Positions 44,667-56,282 of a stretch of 64,000 bases of DNA are shown here, piece by piece. The position numbers and the translations under genes were made by a program. The DNA is from Trichuris trichiura. Taxonomy: Eukaryota; Nematoda; Enoplea; Trichinellida; Trichuridae. Every line of letters begins with the position of its first letter. Position 1 is the stretch's first letter. Location of the stretch: the NCBI GenBank assembly GCA_037903355.1, contig JBAJFE010000060.1:1736001-1800000 (forward strand), given 5' to 3'. The notes under the pieces were generated by a model that was not told the DNA's origin, searched no databases, and saw nothing but the letters and a program-made list of their open reading frames with translations.

Positions 44667-45648
44667 TGATCACGTACAAACCTGAACAAAGAAAAAAAGT
44701 AAATTTTTAAGTGGATAGTACAATCAAAAGTTGAATTCTTTAGCACTAAATCCGTAAAGACTTGTTCAACGTATTTCCTACTCCTAAAAAATGAATAGAA
44801 AATACGCGGAACGAGGAATAGGGAATAACGGCGTCTTGTAACAGGCTTAGCTAGTTTCGGAATGCGAAATTCGGCAGAAGTTAAAAATCAGCTAAAGTAC
44901 AAAACGATACCTGTTAAAAGTAATTTAATATTACTAGTAAAGCAATTACCACAATCAAAATGACACAACACGGGACGACTAAGCTTTTCCGGCTGCGTTT
45001 TCGGAGATCCACGAAAAACTACAGTAATTTTCAATTCACAGGTACAAAGGAAAAAGTTGCGTCTTTACTCAGTTCGCCGCTAAATCCGTAATCATAAAAA
45101 CTAACTAATAAATTAAACTTTAAAATTTAAATTGTTCTTTTTTCAAAAATAGCTCAATACTGACCAAGCAAGGATTACGATATTGAATCAACGTGGCAAT
45201 TAGCGCCACGCCAACTTGGGCTTGGTTTTATTCAGATGGACTTGTATTGCGTAAACGATTTGTTTGGGACATCTCCGCGTGTCAAGCTTTAATCCATTTT
45301 GCTTTCACGCGTACTTACCCTTAAAGCATAGCTACGATATGACAAGGAAAAAATTAATGCCTTTACAAAACAAAAAGAAGCTTACTGATTTTCCAAAACG
45401 CCGTATGCTTTTATTAAAGCGTATGCGTAAAATGTTGTTCAATTTTACCGTAAGCTGTAACGCGCAGCCGAGGGTTTGCCAGCTTTTCCGCTGAAATGCG
45501 TTGACGCCTAGGTAGCAGTCATTTGCGAATGAACAACTGACATTTCTTTTGCACACCCGTAAGGGCGGGACGACAAAAACAGTACATTTCAACATCTTTT
45601 TGCCTGATAATCATTTAAGTTACGGTTGCGAGAAATAACCGATCGAAA
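44667..45648. other. Divergent intergenic region between THOC3 and DNAJC11
   Basis: About 980 bp between two start codons pointing away from each other. A/T-rich with no coding signal, so presumed to hold both promoters. Confidence 0.45.
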
Positions 45649-48600
45649 ATGGAAGGCAATGAACCGGCAGTGGACTATTATTCTTTTATGAACATCAGGA
45701 AAAATGTAGAAGGATTTTAATTTTGAAAATTTTTGTAACCGCGCTTGCTTTTTGCGCTTTAGGCAACGCCGGAGGAGATTGGTCAAGCTTTCCGCCGTTT
45801 GTCGCTTATTTACCATCCGGATCGCCATACGGATCCAGTTCTTAGGGCAAGATCGCAGGAACTTTTCGACAAAGTACGAAAGATGTACGAAGGTATGCCA
45901 ACGTTTTAGTATAACTTTCCAAGCCTTCCTAAACTGGAAGTAGCGATTCCCGGAGAAAGCGTATCTCCATACGAAATCGTTATTGCGAATTTTAAGCATT
46001 TTAAAAATATTTTTTGTTTTATTTAGCTGCTGACGATATGTGTACGCTCACTACAAGTTTCAGTTGTCCAGTTCGTAAGTTCGTATAGTCGAGAGAAATA
46101 TTAGCAAGGAGGGTACGCATTATGGGATTTCAATTATCGGAATTCAAGCGTGGTATGTTATATTTTACAGATCCTTTATTTTGAGCTCAGATACTCTTTC
46201 TTACTCCCGCAGGATTTATGTTCGGGCTTGCGAATATCGTCCCATTGAACTTAGCTTTAACCGGGAATTTGTTTTGTAGTTTTCGTATCAACGTAAAGCC
46301 TTCCTTATTTTAATACATTTTTCCTGCGCTTTGCTCATGTAGCTACTGTTTATTTTTTCAGTTCTTATCGATCCACATCGACGAGAAATTTATGACGCGG
46401 TAGGCGAAAAGGGTCTCGAATTGAGCGGATGGGAAGTCATAGAACGGAGGCGCAGTCCGGAGGAAGTCGTAGCCGAGTATACAAGGCTTCAGAAGCTCTA
46501 CGAACTGGATATGATGCAAGAGTCGACCAATCCAAAAGGCACTTTCACCTTGCACACATCCATGAGCCATTTGTTCGACGGAGACCTCAAACATATATTG
46601 TACGTAAAATGGAGATGGCCAGTTTGCTTTTCACGTTTTTTCCGCTATTCCTAGCTGTTGTTAATTAGTTTTTTTTGCTCGTCTTATTTCGTACGCAAAG
46701 TAGAAGCGCTACGTCAATTTTTCGAAGCGAACCAAGCTAAAACTTTCTTATTCAACGCATGCTTAAAAACGTCTAATAACCGTTCTTCATTTCTAGCGTT
46801 TTGCCTTTTGGTTTCCCGCTTTGACGTAGCCGAAAAAACGCCAACGCGTTGTATACTGTAGAGGAATAACCTGATTATTCTTTAGCTTTATCACCATGCG
46901 ATATTCGCCAGTTTTAGATAAAGTGTGAATGTTACGTATACGTTTGTGAAGAATTACAATTTTCCAAGTTCAGATTACCCAATGTGGTTTTTTAATATCT
47001 AATTATGGGATGAAGCAATAACAATGTTTTAACTTACGATTTTCTTTATTTAATAGTATCCTGGCCTTTATAAACGCATTAGTATTGCAAGTATTTTTTT
47101 ATCTGCTTCTTGCCGGACGTTGAGAGCGTAAAGTTTGGTTGTCTTTGTTGCTGCGCATTATTTCCCCCCGTCCTTCGTCATTTAGGAATGTTTTTCGAAA
47201 TCTCTTGAATTTTTTACGTCAATGTTTTAGCGGTAACGCTCTGATTGTTATAAATGGAATGACTTTGGCACAATCGGTTCAACTGCCTGTGAACCCAAGA
47301 AATCGATTTACCTTGGGGGGAAAGTTGGAAAGCTTCAACGGAGTCGGCGAAGGCCTTCTATCCCTGAAGTTCCACTCAAACTTGAGCAAGCGAACTCACG
47401 GTGATGTAAGAAAAAAGTTCAAAGCAGTCTGTCGTCTAATTCAATGTCCGTTTTTTTGATGTGCAGGTAACATTAGAATACAATGGAGATGCGAGATGCG
47501 GTATCAGACTGTCGCACATTTTCTTTGACTTACTGTAAGCTTCATAATTTTTTCTTCCACTTCATTTTTTCAGTTGTGTATTTTTTCAGCGTTGTCTCTG
47601 TCAACGTGAGCACACCAACCTTCTTCTTCAATCCGTCTTACGATCTTTCTGTCGGTAAAAGCACTGTACTTCCTTAGCTTTAGCGTTTTTTTACTTTTTC
47701 GTGTACTACTCATCCTTTCCTATACAGTTAAAAATTAACGGCACTATTCAAAACATCCCGCGCGCGTAAAGCCCTATTCAATCAATTTCTATAGCATTTT
47801 TGAATATATTCCTTATTATATGACTTTGACAGCATTTCACGTTTGAAAAATGATCATCTCGCTTTGGCATTTTTGAGAAATGTCATACTTGTAAAATGGA
47901 ATTAATTTTTCAAAATTTTAGGCCAATATCCCGTATAGATTTTTCTTGGCTCTCTTTCAGACTTTTCTCGACCTCTGACGGCCAAATGCATTGGCGTTTT
48001 AACAATGAAATTCGGCACTCAGTGTTCCGTAACGACCAGTTTGAACTTTTCCACTTTGGGAAAAAACAACGCGATGATAGGTTGTTTGGTGGGCTAGCTT
48101 TTTTGCGCCAAACGAGAAAGCAACGCTGCCTTCCCTTTTCGCAGGTTGGTATACCGTCGTCGATGCTAATGGCCGCCTACGTTCATCATTTTGGCTGTTC
48201 CGGTTCGAACCTGCAAACCAGCGTCAAGTTGGTCCCGTCTACCGCATCCCCAAAAGTTTCATGTTCCCTTTTGTAGAATCGGAACGATGGGCGTCATTGC
48301 GGACTACATTTATCAAGGTCAAATCACTCAGTTCACCTCCGTTCAATATATGTTTCAAGTTTACTACCCTTTGGGCGTATTCGTCAAGCTCAAGTAACTA
48401 CTTTGTCTTTTAAATTTCTTCCCGTTTACCTGGGCATAATTTCGCTCCGCGTATACAGTATCCTTGACGAGTCATTCTTCTTCTTTGAGGTTAAGACGGG
48501 GCAGACAAGTTTACGAAACGAACGTTTCCTTAGCCGAGCGGGATTTTCCGGTCAAAGCCATCCTTACAGGCATGCTTATCTCCGTATTCTGCCGCGGCGT

Positions 48601-49360
48601 GTTCACCTACCTATTAAAGCCGCTATTTTACAAAATAAAAGAGTAAATTAGTCGTCGTCGAAAAAAGTCTCTACTCTTCATGGTCGCCTCGTTTGCAGCA
48701 AAATATCCAACGAGGAGGAGAATCCCGAAAGCGCTTACAGCAAACAGAAGCGGGATTTCGAACTGTCGGTAAGATATTTAAATTTCGCGCAGTTCATTCA
48801 GTTTTTTTGTCCATTCTTTTGTAGGTAGCGCTAATGTCGCAAGAGGCAAAGCGCATGCAAGCTTTAGAGGCGGAGCGGCAAGGTCTTGTAATTACTACGG
48901 CCTGGTACGGCTCCTTTCATTCAAACTTTACGTAAGCTCGTTAATGAATTGGGGTTTGTAATTTCATTTTCATTCATTGCGCTCTTTCAGGCCGGACAAA
49001 ATTGTCGACGTTACTTACGCGGTTCAATTGCTAGTACGAGATTCGAAGCTCATTGTCTTTGGTACGCAAAGCAAGGTAGCGCGTCGTTCAAGTGATTGCT
49101 TTGCTTTCTAACTTGTCCGCACACTGTTGCAGAGTATTCTTAATGGCTTCTTCGATCCGTGTCCCGGTCGGCAGAAAAAGTTGAAAATCAATTACTTGTT
49201 TAGAGGAGTATCTCACGAATGCACATTCGACGATAACGAACCTATTGTATTGCCCAAACGTGGTATATATGCTTATACGTGTTTTTTGTCGGCTTCTTTT
49301 TGCTTACATTATTTTTCTTAAGCGCATCTTTCGGCATTGGCGTTGGAAAGAAGCAGGTAG
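45649..49360 (+). CDS. DNAJC11: DnaJ homologue subfamily C member 11
   Basis: Start at 45649 (MEGNEPAVDYYSFMNIRKN). The next exon begins ATPEEIGQAFRRLSLIYHPD, so the J domain has its HPD motif. Then come DPHRREIYDAVGEKGLELSGW, EVIERRRSPEEV and NPKGTF, all characteristic of DNAJC11. A run of beta-rich exons follows (for example NGMTLAQSVQLPVNP, near 47.26 kb). The C-terminal DUF3395 part reads AWYGSF, VDVTYAVQLLVRDSKLIVFG and GFFDPCPG, ending PKRAHLSALALERSR at 49360. In animals DNAJC11 associates with the MICOS/SAM assembly that shapes mitochondrial cristae. About ten exons, short introns; exact joints in 47.5-48.5 kb not resolved. Confidence 0.9.
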
Positions 49361-50310
49361 CAACGTAAGCGCGGCTAGTTCAAATTTTAACGCTAAAAAT
49401 GAACTGCAGAAACCATAGTTGAATAGGTGACAGGTCGATGCAACGACGACATGCTGCGCGCACGGTTTAGCATTCCGGTTGTTTGTTGTTCCAAAAATGG
49501 TTCCCGCACCTCCCCTATATAGAATGAATTGTTATTAGTCGGCATGCCTTCCAATGGCGGCAAAAGTTGATAAGTCTAAAATTAGCATTGTTTTGAAAAG
49601 GAAAGCAGCTTGTACCGGGCTCCATTGAGCCACTTTTCTACTGCTGTGAAGTGTTCGTGCGTGCTACGGCAAAACTACGAACATTGACGTAAAACGGTGG
49701 TAAGTAGTCAGTCGGTTGGCCATCGTCGTATTTGCATAATTAAAATTAGCTTATTTGAACTTTCAGGTCGCGCTTGCGTTTTTTGACGTCAATCCCATTG
49801 GATAGTTGGACATGCGAAGGCGCCTATGCAAATTATGCGATGTCCGCATCGTCACTGTTTGCTTCGAAGAGTAAAAAATTAATGAATAAATTCCTTCTTT
49901 GGGCTTAAACACTTTCGACCTCCTTCGTAGTTGCCGCAGCTCCGCAGAAAAGCCTCTTTAAAGTGTGTAGAACAGCTTCAAACTCAGTATGCCTATTTTA
50001 AAGCGATAATAATAGCGCTGTTTGTGGCCACAGCGGCTGAGTATCAATTCCGCAAGAAACGTCAGCTTTTCGTGAAGTTGCAATGTTATTTGCAAAAATA
50101 AAGCAGCTTCTTCGATCACTAAACTCTTTAGGAGCACAGTTTCTAAAGTTGGTATTCAGTTTCAATTTTATACGCCGTTTTTTGCCTTATTCTCCTCGAT
50201 TACGTCGGAGTAATACAGTAAACGGCTCAACCTGCGCATCAAACTCTCATCGGAAGAGTGGGGCGTTTAGAAGCGAATCTGTCGGCTCGTTTGCTGTTTT
50301 TACGCAGAAA
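49361..50310. other. Intergenic between DNAJC11 and BAF
   Basis: No gene recognised. The last bases (TTTTTACGCAG) are a good 3' splice site ending 3 nt before the BAF start codon, so 5' leader material or an outron lies here. Confidence 0.45.
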
Positions 50311-50935
50311 ATGACGACAACCACTTCCGTGAAGCACAGAGATTTCGTAACTGAATCTATGGCCGGCAAAGACGTTTCCGCCGTGGCAGGAATCGGTGAA
50401 GCATACGCCAAAAAGCTGCGTGAAGAAGGCTTCGACGAGGTAATTGTCCGTTCTTTTTTATTGCTTTACCTGCGCATTTTTTTTGCTTAACAACTGCGGA
50501 CTTTTCGCGAATATTAATATCGCATCTCAGCGTCCCCTTTTTCCTTTTCCATACCTTTGCTTCAATGTTACTTTGCCACTGTAACTTAATGTTTTTACTG
50601 TTGGCGATCATTATTGCAAGCGACTTTTGTGCACTTTTCTTTGATGCAATGTCTGACGTGTAGAATACTTGTTTCTGTGCGCGTTTTCTTTCCGCGGCAA
50701 ACATTAAACCGTGAGAAGTGGTCGAATGTTCTTCGCGTTTCTTCACGCTGTTGTAATACGTTGATTCTATACGCCTACTCCATTTCAGGCGTCCGTTTTG
50801 TTTGGTCAGTTCTTGTTGCTTCGGAAAGATGAAGAGAAATTTGCCGACTGGCTGAAGGAATTTGCAGGAGTAAACACTCGGCATGCGCGCGCATGCGCGA
50901 GTTGTTTTGCCGAGTGGGCCTTGCAACATATGTAA
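50311..50935 (+). CDS. BANF1: Barrier-to-autointegration factor
   Basis: Two exons, 50311-50439 and 50789-50935, join in frame (GAG|GCG) to give a 91-residue protein, the family length. It starts MTTTTSVKHRDFV and has the helix-hairpin-helix VSAVAGIGEAYAKKLREEGF, then LFGQFLLLRKDEEKFADWL and a closing FAEWALQHM. BAF is a small chromatin protein that dimerises, bridges DNA and links it to LEM-domain proteins at the nuclear envelope. An AAAATG start follows directly after a strong acceptor site, suggesting a trans-spliced leader. Codons for RHARACAS form the DNA palindrome CATGCGCGCGCATG. Confidence 0.95.
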
Positions 50936-51320
50936 AACTACGTATGCACAAATCCAAGCGGGATAACACTGCTTACTCGGAAAGCCAACAATAACTGCAT
51001 TTTGAAAAGGCTCTGCTGGTTTTTTTTGCATGGGCTCTTGAAAGCAGCTTTCCAAGGAAAGCTGCTTTCAAAAGTTTTCCAAACGCATATCCGCTATATC
51101 ACTGTTCTGGTAATTTATCTTGTCAATGAAAATGCACCAAATTTATTCTCCGCAATAAAAAAAGCACAGCGTTTTGCTAGACGTTCCTTCGTACAAAATT
51201 TGACTCACCCTTTCGGTTATGGCTTTAGCACAACGTTTTTCTGCCTACAAAATTGCGCCTCGTATTAGAAGTGCGATCGAAGAATACAATTCCGGATGAC
51301 AGCGCGCTTGCATTAGTGTT
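50936..51320. other. BAF 3' flank with a perfect hairpin
   Basis: Contains TTGAAAGCAGCTTTCC, AA, then GGAAAGCTGCTTTCAA (about 51038-51071), a 16-bp perfect stem with a 2-nt spacer, roughly 100 bp after the BAF stop codon. Nothing else recognised up to the transposon. Confidence 0.6.
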
Positions 51321-51333
51321 AACTTTTGCCTAT
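51321..51333. repeat. Target-site duplication of the head-to-head PLE pair, left copy (13 bp)
   Basis: AACTTTTGCCTAT, identical to 54522-54534 on the far side of both element copies. Confidence 0.8.
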
Positions 51334-51461
51334 TCATCTCCACTTCATACGGTATGTATTCTTGCCCGTTGATGGGTTCTGAAATTAAACCGAAGCAAAT
51401 ACCCTACCAACGGATGGATGAGCAATTATTAAGGAAAAATACAGAACAAGTACTTAAACAG

Positions 51462-51502
51462 TTCGGAGCTTTCGGGACAAACCTTGTCCCGTCGTCAGCG
51501 AT
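51462..51502 (-). ncRNA. Hammerhead ribozyme, left family B copy
   Basis: Minus strand: TCG, core CTGACGA, stem II of eight perfect pairs (CGGGACAA/TTGTCCCG), GAAA, GCTC, CGAAC. Proximal stem I is TCG/CGA where family A has CCG/CGG, a compensated change that supports the fold. Confidence 0.78.
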
Positions 51503-51518
51503 GGTGGTAATGATACTT

Positions 51519-53285
51519 TTACTCCGATGTTAAGGTATTTATAGGTACTGAGGGGGCGCCAGTCGGTATGGAACAACATCCCGTTTTACTGATAACAGAT
51601 GTCCATATCGAGCTAACCTCCACCCCTTTGTCACGGTTAATGGACATGTTATTGCGAATGAACAGGGACTCCTTTATTTGCCTAAAGCGGAAATGGCTCT
51701 CGCGGCAAATGATGGAAGGGTGCAGGTCACGTGAACATTGACAGGAATGCTGAGCAACCGCGGAGGTGTTCTTCGCTTTTTTTTCCATGGCTTGTAAAGG
51801 GGCAATAGTTCTAGGAGGTCCCCGACGTATCCAGTATATTCCATGCAGTTCATCTTCCGCGGATCGGTAACTCTTGAGCGCATTCATATGTTCTTTAAAT
51901 CTGTCAAATAACGTATTGCCCGTTTCTCCTATGTAGGAGGCGTTGCAGTCACAATTAATCACATAAACGACGCCAGGTCTCTGTTCGAATGGGACCTTGA
52001 TCTTATCGTTCCGGACTAAGGAACGAAGGTTGGGGGAAGACTTGAAGAAAATGCGGAAGCCGTACTGACGACCCAGACGCTGCAAGTGTTCCCCCAGGCC
52101 AACGTAGTACGGAATGGTGAGGACTGGAAAGCGATCCCTCTCAATATTTGTGGATGAGTCGGTTGGGTTCAACCTTCGCGCTATGGTGGAGGAGACGAAG
52201 GTTTTGGGGTAGCCATTTTTCTCCAACGTCGTTGCAATGTGGTGTAATTCAAAAATCAGGAATTCCGGATCACAGATTGCGATGGCGCGGTCCACCATCC
52301 CTGTCACTATGCTCCTCTTTACTGACATGGGGTGGTGTGAGGAGAAATGCAGGTATCTGTCCGAATGCGTTGGTTTCCTATATACTGTTGTCTTTAAAGA
52401 CTTGACATTTCGGTGAACCAACACATCCAGGAAGGGAAGTTTCCTGCCTACTTCCCTTTCAATTGTAAAGGAAATTTTTCCCGGGAAGATCGAGTTCAAG
52501 TGTTTCAAAAGAGCTTCCTCCTCTCCTTTTTTAACAATGGCAAAAATATCATCTACATAACGCTTGAACAGGCGGGGAGTGCAATGGTTGCCCGAACTTT
52601 CGAAGGCAATTTCCTCTAGGTGCTCCATGAGCAACTCTGCGAGGACCGGAGAAAGTGGACTGCCCATTGGTGCTCCCTCGTTCTGTCGGAAGAAGCTTTC
52701 TTAAAACCTGAAGTAGTTCCCTTCACACATACAGAACGAGACTAACTTTGCTATTTGACAAGGAAACAGCTTAGTTCTCTCACTCAAGCTGTTGTCATTG
52801 TTCAATAGGGTTTCTAGTCTGTTGAGGGTGTGTGAAATAGGAATGGAGGTGAAGAGATCCTTCACGTCGTAACTTACCAGGAAGTCTGATTCAGAAACGT
52901 GGTATGAGCGCAGGGAAGCGCAGAAGTCCTTGTGGTTGGTTACGTGAGAGTCCCTTCCTCCGGTCAACGGTTGGATGATACCTTTGAGGTAAACACACAG
53001 TTGCGATGTGACGCTGTTTACACTGCACACAACTGGTCTCAAAGGTACCCCAGGTTTGTGGACCATTGGAAGGCCGTATAGCTGAGGGCACACGGTGTTA
53101 CTCTTGAAGTACAACCTTTTTCGGATGGAGGTGATGGTATTCTCCTTGGATAGTTCTGCGACGGACTGTAGGATGTTCCTCAGCTCTAGCCTAGCCTGTG
53201 GAGTTGGATCTGACTGAATGGGCGTGTAAGTGGTGCTGTTTAATAACGACAACATTTTGTCCAACGTTTTGTCCATTTTGTTCAA
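51519..53285 (-). pseudogene. Reverse transcriptase + GIY-YIG of left family B PLE, one in-frame stop, 5'-truncated
   Basis: The frame runs 53285-52701, stops at a TAA (52701-52703), then continues unshifted 52667-51519 after 11 codons. Conserved parts: [44 protein letters not shown] and a GIY-YIG with [18 protein letters not shown]. Sequence identity to family A proteins is clearly lower than among family A copies, so this is a separate lineage. The 5' end is cut at the inversion point. Confidence 0.86.
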
Positions 53286-54298
53286 GCGCTATGTAGATGA
53301 TATTTTTGCCATTGTTAAAAAAGGAGAGGAGGAAGCTCTTTTGAAACACTGAACTCGATCTTCCCGGGAAAAATTTCCTTTACAATTGAAAGGGAAGTAG
53401 GCAGGAAACTTCCCTTCCTGGATGTGTTGGTTCACCGAAATGCCACGTCTTTAAAGACAACAGTATATAGGAAACCAACGCATTCGGACAGATACCTGCA
53501 TTTCCCACACCACCCCATGTCAGTAAAGAGGGGCATAGTGACAGGATGGTGGACCGCGCCATCGCAATCTGTGATCCGGAATTCCTGAATTCTGAATTAC
53601 ACCACATTGCGACGTTGGAGAAAAATGGCTACCCCAAAACCTTCGTCTCCTCCACCATAGCGCGAAGGTTGAACCCAACCGACTGAGAGGGATCGTCTTC
53701 CAGTCCTCACCATTCCCTACTACGTCGGCCTGGGGGAACACTTGCAACGTCTGGGTCGCCAGTACGGCTTCCGCATTTTCTTCAAGTCTTCCCCCAACCT
53801 TCGTTAGTCCGGAACGATAAGATCAAGTCCCATTCGAACAGAGATGGCGTCGTTTATGTGATTAATTGTGATTGCAACGCCTCCTACATAGGAGAAACGG
53901 GCAATACGTTATTTGACAGATTTAAAGAACACATGAATGCGCTCAAGAGTTACCGATCCGCGGAAGATGAACTGCATGGAATATACAGGATACGTCGGGG
54001 ACCTCCTAGAACTATTCCCCTTTACAAGCCATGGAAAAAGCGAAGAACACCTCCGCGGTTGCTGAGCATTCCTCTCAATGTTCACGTGACCTGCACCCGT
54101 CCATCATTTGCCGCGAGAGCCATTTTCGCCTTTAGGCAAATAAAGGAGTCCCTGTTCATTCGCAATAACATGTCCATTAACCGTGACAAAGGGGTGGAGG
54201 TTAGCTCGATATGGACATCTGTTATCAGTAAAACGGGATGTTGTTCCATACCGACTGGCGCCCCCTCAGTACCTATAAATACCTTAACATCGGAGTAA
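53282..54298 (+). pseudogene. Partial reverse transcriptase + GIY-YIG of right family B PLE, several frameshifts
   Basis: Starts at [21 protein letters not shown] and breaks after 24 codons by loss of one T. Later pieces are in other frames until 53858-54298, which carries [19 protein letters not shown] and the C-terminal end shared with the left copy. At least four small indels relative to the left copy, so it is a dead fragment. Confidence 0.85.
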
Positions 54299-54315
54299 AA
54301 GTACCATTACCACCA

Positions 54316-54355
54316 TCGCTGACGACGGGACAAGGTTTGTCCCGAAAGCTCCGAA
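54316..54355 (+). ncRNA. Hammerhead ribozyme, right family B copy
   Basis: Same sequence as the left copy on the opposite strand: TCG, CTGACGA, 8-bp stem II, GAAA, GCTC, CGAAC. The core is intact although the neighbouring coding frame has decayed. Confidence 0.78.
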
Positions 54356-54521
54356 CTGTTTAAGTACTTGTTCTGTATTTTTCCTTAATAATTGCTCATC
54401 CATCCGTTGGTAGGGCATTTGCTTCGGTTTAATTTCAGAACCCATCAACGGGCAAGAATACATACCGTATGAAGTGGGGATGAAAATCCATTGCCCCGTT
54501 AAGAAACACCCCGTGTTCAAG

Positions 54522-54534
54522 AACTTTTGCCTAT
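54522..54534. repeat. Target-site duplication of the head-to-head PLE pair, right copy
   Basis: AACTTTTGCCTAT, identical to 51321-51333. Confidence 0.8.
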
Positions 54535-56282
54535 GCAAGTTTTACAGGCATTATACGAAATGCCAGCATTCTATGGAACGCGTGACGTTTTTAGGCAAAG
54601 TGTGAAATGGCTATGCTATCTTAATACGGTAGGTACTTTCCCTAAGCATTATTATAGAACGACAAGTATTAATCGCGCGTCTTGGCAATGGTGACTTTCA
54701 ATGTCTTGTTACGTACGCCCCCGCAAACCTACAGTGGCGACACCTGCGGGACAAAGTCTACCATTTTGTTGCTACATGGTAGCTGCGTTGTCCCTACATT
54801 TTGGATTAAACTAAGACCCGGCAAAACACAATGGCCTTCATCATGTTCAAACCTGCGCTAAGCCTAAGCCTAAGCCAAAATATAAAAGAAAGTATATTCG
54901 GCAAAGTAGCAAAGAACAACCTACGCACTTTGTAATCCAACAGGTGTCGCTACTATAGGCTTGCGGGGACTTGATTTAATACTTTGCCGGTTCGTTCCTT
55001 CTTGTCGTACGGAATGCTTAGGGAATGTATTAAATATTAATATTAAGTTTTTCTTATATTGGCTAAAGGTTTTCGGGATTCCTTACGTTGCCTACGTATT
55101 TTACGCAGTGCCTAATTGTATACAATGCCCCTAAGACCAGTAAACGCTTTGAAAGAAGCTCATTAATGTTAATGTGATCTTTTAACGACAGCGCTTTAAT
55201 TTGAAGTAAGTTTTTCAGATGCGGTTGTTTTTAACATTATCTATGCCATTGACAAAACAACGACACTAAACTGACGGTAGCCTATGCAAATGCCCATTTG
55301 ATTTTTTAAAATTTGCCTATCTTAAGCGGACGTAGGATTATTCTTACGGGCGTATATACCTCGTTGGGATAATTATGTTGTCCGCACGTTGAAGTGATGC
55401 GGTTAAAGTTATATTTACATAAGGTAAAGATTCTTTTCGGTAGGTTCCCTTTTTGCAAGTACTCATCAGCAGCAGAAAATTTTCAACCTAAACTTTCAAT
55501 GGGTTGTAACGTAAGCGAAAAATTATTTTATTAATAAAATAGGCGCTTATTTAATGTTTGAACAAGAAATACGGGTCGAGTTTAGTCGTTTTGGACGTCG
55601 TAATCAATTTCCATCTTTCACTCTTCATAATAGCTTATGTTTTAAAGGTTTATTCATTCAATCAATTATAATTTGATTCGCTTCGGCTTCGCCGCTACAG
55701 CTAAGGCGGAACAGGTATATTTAGTCTCAGATGGTACGTCCGCTGTAAGTTGTACAACTTTGCTCTGCCATCACTTTTTCATGTTTTAAATGTTGCAATT
55801 GACGAACGCGTATGCACACTTTGATACTTGAGGCGAAGTACTACTTTCCGCTGAGCAAAGTGCAAACCTAAGATACATTCCTGTTTGTCTTTCCCTTCCT
55901 TCGCTCTTCACAGATTGAAACGTAAGCGTTCCGATAATATTTTATCTTAACTTTTCCTTTTTTGTTTCATATCTACAAAGCTGCGGTTGGCGTTAAGCCA
56001 TTTCGTTGCTTGGACGAAAGCGAAAGGTTGTTTTTGACTTACCCAATTAACTCAGGGTCAATTATTAATAATAATAAACATCTTATGTATTTTTTCTTTT
56101 ATTTTGAATGAAAAACTTTTGTAGCCAATTCAACGAGCTAATTGCAGTTGCTTTATTGAGAAGAAACCAGTCAGAAGACTATCTTTTGGTCTAAAGCGAC
56201 CTAAGCGCATGCAGCAATGAATATACAAAGTAAACAGATTCGCCTGCGCTTCCATACGCGTTATGGTTGCTTGGAAGCGTTC
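54535..56282. other. Intergenic, no gene recognised
   Basis: A/T-rich sequence with only short frames. It separates the PLE pair from the amino-acid transporter. Confidence 0.5.

Larger units (their letters stand above)
51334..54521. mobile_element. Head-to-head pair of family B Penelope-like elements in one insertion
   Basis: The left copy is on the minus strand (3' end near 51340, 5' break near 53285). The right copy is on the plus strand (5' break near 53282, 3' end near 54500). They share nearly the same 3' 1.1-1.2 kb, forming a large inverted repeat with the unique part of the left copy in between. Only one 13-bp duplication is found and it lies outside both copies, so the pair probably arrived as a unit. 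The right copy reaches only about halfway into the reverse transcriptase. Confidence 0.85.

Noticed and set aside
6160..54521. LTR retrotransposons or retroviral remnants
   Set aside because: No gag, protease, integrase or envelope-like sequence. The direct repeats belong to Penelope-like elements, shown by the GIY-YIG domain and hammerheads.
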